Shown here: one piece after another, positions 11,001-19,660 of the stretch
Layout: each line of letters starts with the position of its first letter
Position numbering within the stretch: the first letter of the stretch is position 1
Assembly (NCBI GenBank): GCA_030847615.1
Contig: JAUMIR010000001.1
Span: forward strand, 368,086,687-368,150,686
Direction: 5' to 3'
Source of the DNA: Gambelia wislizenii
Taxonomy: Eukaryota > Chordata > Lepidosauria > Squamata > Crotaphytidae
DNA: 64,000 nucleotides
Position numbers and translations under genes: made by a program
Notes under the pieces: generated by a model
What the model was told of the DNA's origin: nothing
The model's database searches: none
Seen by the model: the letters and a program-made list of their open reading frames with translations, nothing else

Positions 11001-14000
11001 TCTGGATATAAGGTTGAAAAGAAGATAAGATATCTGGGCATAATCATCACAAAAAATAATCTTGATTTGGTGGATAATAATTATGTGAAAAAATGGAATG
11101 AAATTAAAAATGATATAGACAGATGGACCCATATGAATTTATCGTTGTTGGGAAGGATATCCACAGTTAAAATGATGATATTGCCCAGAATGCTCTTCCT
11201 CTTTCAAAACTTGCCTATTATAAGTTCTAAAAAACTATTTAAAAAATGGGACAGAGACATATCAGCATTTATATGGCGAAATAAAAAGCCTAGGATAAGA
11301 TGGAAATACTTACAGGAAGACAAAAGTAGAGGAGGTCTTGGACTACCAAACATGAGATTATATTATCAAGCATCTGCCATGTTGTGGGTATATGACTGGA
11401 TTATGTTAAACAACGAGAGGCTACTAATTTTGGAGGGTGAAGGAATGAGATTTGGATTCCACGCATATATGTGGTATGATAAGGAAAAGGCAGATAGTAG
11501 CTTCAACCACCAGTTAATTAGAAAATCTCTTCTACAGTCTTGGAAAAAAATAAAACAAAAAATCTACATGAAAATCCCTCTGTGGGCTTCTCCACAAGAA
11601 GCTATCAGACGAACAGAAATGACACATTTAGAAACATGGTGGAAATATAAAGACCTACTGATTTTTCAGAAAGGACAATGTGACATCAAAACTCAGGAGG
11701 AGTTACAAAGAGAAGGGAGGAAATGTAATTGGTTCTTATATCGACAAATGTATGAAAGATTTAAATTAGACCAAAAAAATTGGGGTATTGAAAACTTGGA
11801 TACAGAATTGGATTCTCTAGTTAAGGAGGAAGATAAATTCAGAATATCAAATATCTATAAACTCTTGTTAAAGTTAGAGCTAGAGATGGATGTAATCAAA
11901 GATCATATGGTTGCTTGGTCACGTAATGTTGGCAAGACCATTATGATAGAGGATTGGGAAAGATTATGGAAGAAAAACATAGACTTTTCTGTAAGTAATG
12001 AGCTAAGAGAAAACTGTTATAAACTTCTTTATCACTGGTATTTGACTCCGAGTAAACTGACAAAAATGTATAAGGGGATAAAGCTTAATTGTTGGAAATG
12101 TGATGAATCAAACGGTTCCTTTTACCACATGTGGTGGACATGTAAGGAAGCAAAGAAATTTTGGAATATGATACACGAGGAAATCCAAAAAATTTTTGAG
12201 ATGGAATTTAAATGTACTCCAGAACTATATCTTTTAAATATCTTTGATTTAAAGTTTCCGAGTGAATATAGAAAGATGATGCTTTACATGTCCACCACTG
12301 CAAGGATTATATATGCGAGGTATTAGAGGCAACAAAAGATCCCTGATAAAGAAGAATGGATGTTCAAATTATGGGAAATAATGCAGATGGAGCGTTTAAC
12401 ATGCTGGATTAAATGTCACTCAACTGAGAAATTTAGAGAAGAATGGGAAACTATAATACGATATTGGTCTAAGAAATGGAATGGTTGTATGATAACATGG
12501 CTCAAAGATTAATCTATAAACAGTGTAATTTAGGTGTGATTAACAGGCATAAGACTATATAGATCGAAATGCAGATTTCTTTAAATCCTTTGCTGGGTTT
12601 TTCCAGGAAGGACACAGTTTTGAATTGGAAACAATCAAGGGAGGAACGGTATGGATTACACTATATTGAAACAAGGCATGACTATGAGATTGTAATGGAA
12701 AATGGACCCTGTGAAACCAGTTCTTAAACAGTACAGAAAACTTTATGTTTGTAATTAATGAAAGACAATTTTTTTTTTGTTCTTTAAACTTACTCAGTAC
12801 AGACGAGTGGGAAGCAATTTGTTTTTTAGAAATATGGTGGAAAATGAAGATGTATATGTAAAAGTGGTTGTAAAAATAATAATAATAAAAAACAACAAAA
12901 AATCGCACTCCCAACTGCGTCAGAACAGAAAGGGGACCTTACCAGACGCCGCATCCTTTGGCTGTTGCAGGGGTGTAGCGCTGCTGCAGAAAGGCTTCCC
13001 TTTTCCCTTGATGGGGAGAAGCTGCAAATTAAAAGGGGCATCTTACTGACACCCGCACTATGCCCCAGGGATGCTGGAGAACGTCGTCGTCATCTGCTAA
13101 GGTCACCCCTTCCTGTTCTTGTAGCAATCTTCTGATGCAGTTTTTGGCGTGTCTGATAACTCCATCGATTAGCACTCTGAGTAACTTTCCTATCTTAGAA
13201 TGGAGTTCCTATAATAAAGCCATAGTTTGTTTCTCTAAAGCCATTGGTGTCTTTGCTCCTTAAATTAGGATCTGTAACTGACACTCAGGCACTCTGTCTG
13301 CAATAAGAATGTTCCCCATATCCTGAAATGGGCCCCCAGGCCAGGATCTTTGGTGAGGCCTGGTTAAGGGCAGTGAAATGCTCCACAGAATTTAGGATAA
13401 AAATTAAAATAAGTCACTTTAAAGGATGACACCAAAGTAATATTTATATTTATTTAAAAAATGGATTTACATAAAATAATAATACAGTCGTCCCTTCACA
13501 TTCGCGGGGGTTCCATTCCGCGGACCCCCGCGAATGTGAAAAATCTGCGAATAACGACTCCCCTCCCCCCTCCCTCCCCAGGCCTTCGTGGGGCCTAGCA
13601 AGGCCCCGCGGAGGCCTCCCCGGCCCTTCCTCCCTCCCTCCCCAGGCCTTCGCGGCGCCTCTGGAGGGCCTCCAGGGGTCCCGTGAAGGCCTCCCGACCC
13701 CTCCCCAGGCCTTCGCGGGGCGTCCGGAGGGCCTCCGGGGGTCCCGCAAAGGCCTCGCCACCCCTCCCCAGGCCTTCGTGGGGCCTCCGGAAGACCTCCG
13801 GGGGTCCCGCGAAGGCCTCGCCACCCCTCCCCAGGCCTTCGTGGGGCCTCCGGAAGACCTCCGGGGGTCCCGCGAAGGCCTCGCCACCCCTCCCCAGGCC
13901 TTCGCGGGGCCTCCGGAAGACCTCCGGGGGTCCCGCTAAGGCCTCCCGACCCCTCCCCAGGCCTTCGCGGGGCCTCCGGAGGGCCTCCGGGGGTCCCGTG

Positions 14001-17000
14001 AAGGCCTCGCCACCCCCTCCCCAGGCCTTCATGGGGCCTCCGGAGCGCCTCCGGGGGCCCCGTGGAGGCCTCTCCGGGCCTCCCCGCTCCCTCCAGGTCT
14101 TTCACGGGGCCTCTGGAGGCCCCGTGTCGCGGTTTTGGGGGGGGCGGGGGGCCCTCCCAAAACCACGAATAACCAAAACCGCGAATGTCAAGTTCGCGAA
14201 TGTGGAGGGGCAACTGTATCACACCAGGCCCCCCTCCTAATCCTGGGCCCTCCGGGGCCCCAGGCTAGAGCCCTGTCAGCCCCCCCCCATGTGGGGGCCA
14301 TGGCAATAAGCATGAATAATATGTGAGCATCATTTTGAACATAATTTTACTTTACCAAGACATTACAAATACTATTATTTTATCATACATATGTAAATAA
14401 CCCAAAGAGAGTGAGTGTTTGAATGCTGGACTGGGACTGCAGGAGATCATAATACAAATCCCTGCTTGGCCATGGACATTTACCTTAGGCAAATCACCTT
14501 TTTGGCCTAAGAGGAAGGCAATAGCAAATGTCCTCTGAATAAATCTTGCCAAGAAAACTCGAAGGTTGCCATTAGTTGGAGTCAACTCAAAGGCATGTAA
14601 CAACATCAAATAACCTAGAATTATACTTAAAAAGCAAAATGTTTCTTAGCAATTGCTTGCCCTTAGTGACATTACAGGCAAGGCAGCTTATATCTTGTAG
14701 TTACTGAGTAATCCACAGTGTCTACATTAGAAACCTAAGCCCCTCTTGGCCTGCTTGGCAGAGGTATACCACGTAGAATCAATCCAGTGGGCAGAGGTTT
14801 TGCCAGCTGTGTGACTGGAGCCTCCCCAGCAGCTGCCTTGAATCTGTTTAAGTGGAAATTTGCCCTAGGGCAAAAGAGGACAATAGACACACTGGTATGC
14901 GATGGTTTCATGGTTTCGCCATGGGAAACAAAAGGTAAGATTTAAAACTATTCTGGCAGGAGAATATGCCTATAGTGCCTGGGCTTGGCAATACAGTGTC
15001 TGGGTATGTGAATGTTTCATTAATGGGTGAAATTCAATGCAGTTTTACTTTTTCTTCCTCCCACTCTATCCCTTTCATGTCTTGAAGCAAGTATGAAGGC
15101 AGCAATACAGGTGAGGTGTTGCAGCACCTAGGAGAGTCTGATGAGCAACTTTGACAAAAGGAGCACTTTTGCACCACACAACTATAGCACTATGAATCCA
15201 CTTTAACTATCATGGCAACATCCTATGGAATCTTGGGACTGGCATGTTAGGGAGAGGCATTTAGAATTCTCTAGTGCTCCACCAGACTACAGACCTGATG
15301 ATTCCACAGGATGTAGCTATGGCAGTTAAAGCTGAATCACAGTGCTAGGATTGTGTTGTGAGAAAGGGCCCCAAGATCTGACACCCATCTGAAGACTTTC
15401 ATGCTCCAGTTCTGAAGCTCGCACTGATATTCCAATCCTTCTCTGCTTCAAGACTTCATGGTATGGGGCATGCTGCTGTCATTGGCATATCAGCTCCATG
15501 AATTGTGGATCTCATGGAAACAGATGTGCTGGCTCAGTAGAGTTGCCAGTGTAAATGTGGGGTAGGGCTCCCATAGCTTTAATTGTTAACATAAAGTGGA
15601 ACTACAGCACATTTCCTCCCTCACTCCCCAAGGCCCACTTTTTAGCTGATGTACCCCCCCATTGGCTTGGCAGAGAGCCTAAATGCCCCAAAGGCACCAA
15701 ATCCTGTCTGATCTTAGAAGCTAAGCAGGGTCAGCCCTGAATAGTACTTGGATGGGAGACTGCCAAGGAATACCAGATGCTGTGGGCTATATTTCAGAGA
15801 ACGGAACTGGCAAAACTACTTCTGTGTATTCCTTGCCTAAGAAAACCCTATGAAATTCATGGGATCTCTGTAAGTTGACAGGTGACTTGAAGGTACATAC
15901 AGAGAGGGACAAAAAAAAAAGCAGAAGGGAGCAGAGGAGAGTCCAGCTCTTTTCCTATAGCACCTTCAGTGCTGTTTGTGCTGCTATAGAAGCAGTGGGC
16001 AAAGTGTGGCCTGCAGGGCATATGTGGCCCCTAAAGCTGATTTTGTGCTCCCCTGCCCCTCCCCCCACAGGGGGCTCTGAAATGCCCACAAATGGTCTCT
16101 AGGGAGAGTGGAGGGTATTCTACCACATGTCTTGACCATCCTCAAGAGTCCTGGATCTCAGGCCTAGGGAGTCTCTAGTTTCACAGTGAGGTCAGGCCTG
16201 ATGCCCCCACTGTTGGCACCACTGTGTCTTTAAGACCGAGGCCATGTCCAGGTCTCTACTGGACTCCAGGGACATGAGACTCCTGCTTTCGCAAATCTGC
16301 TGCAGTGGTTTCCTCCACTCTCTGGAACAGATTTTAAGGGGAGAATCAAGGATATCCAGCATAGAGAGAGAGTACCCCCGCCTTCCTTGTTTGCTTGATG
16401 GGAGCCTGCTCTCAAGATAGTGACGCTGAATAAGATCTCACCCTGAGTCTTGGGTAATCAGAGAGGCCTAATAAATAAAATATAATGAATCTCAGAGTAC
16501 AGCAATATGGAGCAGATACAGGCCACCAGTACCTTTGTAATAAGTGGCAGTTTAGCTAGTAGACAGATATAATAGCATACTTCTACTCCATGTGACATGG
16601 CAGAGACATTTTGTATTAAATGTTGCTTTCATTGGATGGAATAGCCTTGCATAATAAGAGACTAGAAATGGAAGAAAATAGGCACCTCATTTTGTGTAGG
16701 CAGCACTCATGCCTACTCTCTGTCCTTCACGGAAGAGACCTGTTTATCTTCTAATGTGGGATCCAACTCCTTTAATAAAGAGGCAGACAAGATCTGAATA
16801 CATTTACCAAATATGCATTTGTATGCTGTCATAAATGAATCAACCTTGGCAATGTGGATGATTAATTTGCTCAAGATGAAAAAGCCAAGTTAAATTAACA
16901 GATGTTAAAATATGGGCAATTTGTGACACTTTATATTTGGAATTTTTAAATGAAATTGCATACTTAGGATTCGCTTGAAACATGTTTTTAAATTGCTGGG

Positions 17001-19591
17001 AGTGAGTTCTAATTACTTGTCTCTTAGCAGCCCCTGATCTATTGTGAAGTGCTTATTATCATGGAATTGCATCTAGACAAAAGAGTGTATGGTTTATATG
17101 AAACAGGCTGCTCCTTCAAGTGTGGATATTTTTAGGTATCCAACAGTGACTTGCAAACAACAGCTATGCTTGCATACTAAAAAAAAGCCCAAAACTGTTA
17201 TGAAGCATTAGAAGTCAGAAAAAGGACATGTTCGTTGCTGTAGTAGTAAATTCTGAACTACAAGCATTCTTCACGACAGTTTCTATAGCTAGGACCCCAA
17301 GGTATTACACAATACATTGCATAATTCTCAGAACTTGGGAACATTACTCATTTGGACTATAAATGCCAGAAGCCCCCCTTCTCACCTGACTACTGGTTGG
17401 AAGATTCTGGAAATTGTGGTCCAAAATAAGTAACTTTTGAAAACTATTGCACAGTACCCAATGGCCTTCCTCATAGGTTTGTTATGAGCATAAAGGGGAG
17501 AGGGGGTGACCTATAGCTCCATAAACCACCTTAAGTTCAAAGGATGAAGGATGGGATATATATGTGAAGAATATAACATTACCATATATAGTCTGCTATT
17601 TATGATGCTGGTTAGGCTCATTTTGAACTGATGGATTGTAGAACAGTGATATTGCTTTGTAACACATTTATTGTAAGAGAACAACTGTCTTCTTGTCCAG
17701 TTTTAGAATTTTTTATTCCCACTAGGAGCCAGCCTTTTGTAAAGCTTACGGATCTTAACTATACCCCATCGCCAGCTCAAAAAATGGCATTGAAAGTAGA
17801 ATACCTCATAGTAGATATAAGCCAAAGACAGACAGATAAACTGAGAGGGAACAGAGAAGCCTGATGATTGTAGCATATGGCATTATTCTTGCTAATCATA
17901 ATTGTCCCCCCCACCCCGCAAGCCCTGGTTCTTTATACCACTGGGCATGCTCACTTCAGGATTCATTGAGAAAGGCAACAGATTATATGTATGCAGCATG
18001 AGCAGTTATATAGAAATCAGTGTTGTCACAAAGGTAAGTTACCTTGGGAAAATTCTCTCATCTACTATCAATAACTAAATGAATTAAATTAAATTATGCA
18101 TATACAGTTATAGAAATAAAACAGATTTTCATTCTTGGAAATTGCAAAATATATTATGGCTTGGGAGGATATAGTTAGTGAATAGGTTTATAGTTCACAT
18201 AGCCTCCCCATGTCACCGTTTCCTCAAGTACTACTTAATGGTATCAAACCTAATTTTAAAAGCTGACAAAACTTATTTTGTGCCCATGGTTGTAAAAAAA
18301 ATGCCAAGAGGCAATATCCAAGTGCAATTGGGATCTGGAGAAGGAATGACACTTTCAAACAATGATACAGGCTTTGAAAAGACATCTTTAAGGCTTTGGT
18401 GATTGGGTCTGAATATGAAGGAATATGCTGACTGGATCCCAAATGTGTTTACTGGGGATAGAAGACCTCCTTTGAGTCACAGAAAGCTTCTGAGGCTGTG
18501 GAATATTTATTGCCACTAGTGGAACGGGGAGGCTGGAATAACATTTGTTCAATGCCCCTCCTCCTGGAGTCCCCAGTCCAATAATTGCACATCCAATAGT
18601 TAAAACTCTGTGAAATCTGGAATCAATTTTTAAAAAAGCATCTTAGACTTGAGCTGTCTTTGTGAAATTAATTCTACTGGAAGATAGTGGGGTCCAGAGT
18701 TAGATTTATGGCTGGGCATAGAAATGTAGTTGTTAAGTGTTAAGGGAATTTCTAAAAGATAGAATGCTAATGATTTTGGAATATTAACACCTTTAAGTTA
18801 ATGGTGGAACAAGCAAAAAATCGTGTGTGTCTGCTAGAGATGGAACCCAAGCCCTACTTTCTAACTTGCCTTGGGAGACATTATCCAGAAAGATGTTTTT
18901 AAAAGAAAGTATAGGGCCCAATTTGTGTGAACTCTGATGTAAAATCAGTTAGAAAAAACATTTTATTTTCAATCCTGATGAAAGCATGGGAAACTCTAAA
19001 CTGCAAAAGCTTAAACAAAAATTATTATGTTTAGAGAAGGAAGGTAGGGGTGAATGAACAAATGCCATGGTAAAAATCTGTTATTAAGGAACTGAATAGT
19101 TATGGTAATTCCTTGAGAGTTAAGGATATAGCACTCATATAATCTCTCTCTAATGAGTTACCAGTGTAATTTCTGATAATTTGATGTTATTTCTGCCCCT
19201 GATACCATTGCTATTAAAGAAGCAATGCCCAGGAACACATCTACCTTGTTAACTGAAGTATACCAGTACAGAATGAAGGAAATAAACACAATTAATATAA
19301 CCTGACATGCTACTGTGTGGACTCAAATGTTGCTTATAATTCAGCAGCACTTTAAAAAGAGAGAGGAGGTGTTCAGAAACAAACACGCAGTTTAAGTCCT
19401 GTGAGTCATCCCCCCAGTTTTGTACTGTTATGTGGGCAGGTCCTTAAGTAATCACTGTTGAGAAAATAATTACCGGTATGTTCATAAGGCTGTTCTAATA
19501 TAGTGCTTTTGCCTATGTTTCAGGAAGGAGAGCAGGTCTGTTTTTCAATCCCTAGTGCTGACAGTGAAGAAAAGGCCAAGACCACTGACAG
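2043..19591 (+). CDS. Unidentified coiled-coil protein gene, partial (3-4 exons)
   Basis: Exons seen: 2043-2230, 4429-4642, 6120-6218 and, less surely, 19524-19591. Each follows a pyrimidine tract plus AG and ends at a GT donor (gtaaga, gtatgc, gtaagc, gtaggc). Phases agree: the first exon leaves two bases completed by the next, and the following junctions are phase 0. The product starts in frame as LTEMQQLLAQVEKSHFESQ and continues as about 145 residues dominated by charged heptads (Glu, Lys, Leu), a long coiled coil. The third exon reads QVKLKSYFLCISESNEHL and the fourth EGEQVCFSIPSADSEEK. The N-terminus lies left of the window and the C-terminus was not found. An alternative acceptor 6 nt inside the third exon (TGCCAG) keeps frame. 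The interval between exons three and four was enlarged by an L1 insertion. I do not recognise the family. It is tail to tail with EIF4G2. It does not look like the TPR protein CTR9, which is EIF4G2's neighbour in human. Confidence 0.6.
4070..4120. repeat. 19-bp-arm hairpin, likely collapsed MITE
   Basis: The left arm CTAGATCAGGAATGGGAAT (4070-4088) pairs with the right arm (4102-4120) at 18 of 19 positions across a 13-nt loop. The arm resembles the outer end of the short hAT-like elements found elsewhere in this window (for example 44717 and 47530: a run like AGG-TGGGGAA). The simplest reading is an internal-deletion derivative whose two inverted ends nearly abut. It lies in an intron of the coiled-coil gene. 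Confidence 0.7.
5182..5204 (+). repeat. A23 homopolymer
   Basis: A run of 23 A residues in an intron. No 3' end of a recognisable SINE, LINE or processed gene was seen immediately upstream, so its origin is open. Confidence 0.85.
7572..8712 (+). pseudogene. L1 ORF1 (RNA-binding chaperone), one frameshift
   Basis: ORF1 of L1 makes the trimeric RNA-binding protein that coats L1 RNA. Reading starts at the ATG at 7572 (MPIKKQPHIQ) and runs in one frame to about 7686. There a run of seven A (7680-7686) shifts the frame, and it continues from REEMIMEMKEMRKEI in the +1 frame to the stop at 8712. The N-terminal third is a Glu/Lys coiled coil (about residues 30-110). The middle has the L1 RRM-like region (ENCLKLRGL, then IPRGKV-like ITRGKV spacing, here YFTRGKVKDLVL). 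The C-terminal domain is followed by an unusually long acidic tail (EEEEESEDRDAEEA and on). The tail is worth noting because many L1 ORF1 proteins lack one. Confidence 0.85.
8735..12512 (+). pseudogene. L1 ORF2 (endonuclease + reverse transcriptase), two lesions
   Basis: ORF2 carries the nicking endonuclease and reverse transcriptase of L1. An AP-type endonuclease is at the N-terminus, with WNVRGMN, CIQETH, GDWNGVLD, SRIDMFLIS and SDHNLI in order. The reverse transcriptase follows with TPGPDGFPASYYK, NYRPISLLN, ALDAQKAFDSVDW (motif A), GVRQGCPLSPLLF (motif B) and AYVDDLAI (motif C). A C-terminal CxxC...H...C knuckle (CWKCDESNGSFYHMWWTC) lies near 12090. A seven-A run near 10939 carries one extra base that shifts the frame and truncates the first part at 10960. 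The rest continues in the next frame. A TAG at 12324-12326 interrupts an otherwise open frame that ends at TAA 12510-12512. It overlaps no host exon. Confidence 0.9.
13485..14216 (+). mobile_element. Tigger-like MITE with 63-bp minisatellite (copy A1)
   Basis: The element starts CAGTCGTCCCTTCACATTCG and ends GAGGGGCAACTG, flanked on both sides by TA, the target duplication of Tc1/mariner/pogo transposons. Both ends carry CATTCGCG-type subterminal repeats similar in style to Tigger ends. The interior from about 13580 to 14100 is a tandem array of about eight units with a period of 63 bp. GGCCTTCG recurs at 13645, 13708, 13771, 13834, 13897, 13960 and 14024. Because 63 is a multiple of three and the repeat lacks stops, long open frames appear on both strands (up to 251 codons). 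These are not genes. No transposase is present. Confidence 0.85.
14400..14610 (+). repeat. tRNA-derived SINE, + orientation
   Basis: A degenerate tRNA-like head (around 14405-14470, with GAATGCTGGACTGGGACTGC) is followed by the tail motif CCTAAGAGGAAGGCAATAGC. It ends in AACTCAAAGGCATGTAACAACATC, typical of the tails of reptilian SINEs mobilised by LINEs. Confidence 0.7.
15160..15372. mobile_element. Short inverted-repeat element (MITE family D)
   Basis: It contains CACACAACTATAGCACTATG and CCACTTTAACTATCATGGCAA on one side and the inverse (GGCAGTTAAAGCTGAATCA, then AGAAAGGGCCCC) on the other. A related half copy is at 30662-30835. It has no coding capacity. Confidence 0.55.
15690..15905 (+). 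repeat. 5S-rRNA-derived SINE
   Basis: The segment from about 15690 to 15790 follows vertebrate 5S rRNA: CTGTCTGATCTTAGAAGCTA, GCAGGGTCAG, TAGTACTTGGATGGGAGAC and GGAATACCAGATGCTGT. The 3' part (ACTTCTGTGTATTCCTTGCC, CCTATGAAATTCATGGGATC) is a LINE-type SINE tail shared with other reptilian SINEs. 5S-derived SINEs are described from lizards. It is a transposed copy with many substitutions and is not a 5S gene. Confidence 0.85.
16100..19520. other. Long non-coding stretch, little recognised
   Basis: No exon, RNA gene or classifiable full repeat is seen. At about 17325-17455 there is a degraded hAT-like MITE (ATGCCAGAAG ... AAATTGTGGTCCAAAA). A (TA)-rich patch lies near 17560-17600. If the exon at 19524 is real, this is intron. 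Confidence 0.5.
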
Positions 19592-19660
19592 GTAGGCCTT
19601 TGATAATCTTTGCCATCTCTTAAGCTTACAATGAATGGCCTGTGCCAAGGAAGATCAGGT

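Larger units (their letters stand above)
7360..12894 (+). mobile_element. L1-type LINE, near full length
   Basis: A non-LTR retrotransposon of about 5.5 kb with a 212-bp 5' region, ORF1 (7572-8712), ORF2 (8735-12512), a 3' untranslated region of about 380 bp and an AAT-rich tail. The 12-bp sequence ACAAAAAATCGC occurs immediately before (7348-7359) and after (12895-12906), a clear target-site duplication. It is inserted in the fold-back transposon at 7327-13159. Each ORF carries one single-base change in a poly-A run, and ORF2 has one stop codon. So few lesions point to a young insertion. It lies in the presumed intron of the coiled-coil gene, in the same orientation. Confidence 0.9.
7327..13159. 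mobile_element. Fold-back DNA transposon (copy 2), interrupted by L1
   Basis: The left piece starts TTATCAGATGCAGG at 7327 and runs to the L1. The right piece resumes at 12907 and ends TCTGATAA at 13159. The right piece has the same inner inverted pair as copy 1: GGGGTGTAGCG near 12971 and CACTATGCCCC near 13058. Removing the L1 and one copy of its target duplication leaves an element of roughly 290 bp, close to copy 1 at 999-1299. It has no coding capacity. Confidence 0.6.

Noticed and set aside
13580..14100. CRISPR-like regular array
   Set aside because: Units are contiguous without unique spacers, and the genome is a vertebrate's.
13450..14240. Overlapping open frames of 145-251 codons on both strands, Pro/Gly/Arg-rich
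   Set aside because: They fall inside a TA-flanked transposon whose 63-bp GC-rich repeat has no stop codons; the proteins are pure repeats with no domain.
15690..15790. 5S rRNA gene
   Set aside because: Similarity is partial with many substitutions, and it continues into a SINE tail; it is a 5S-derived SINE.
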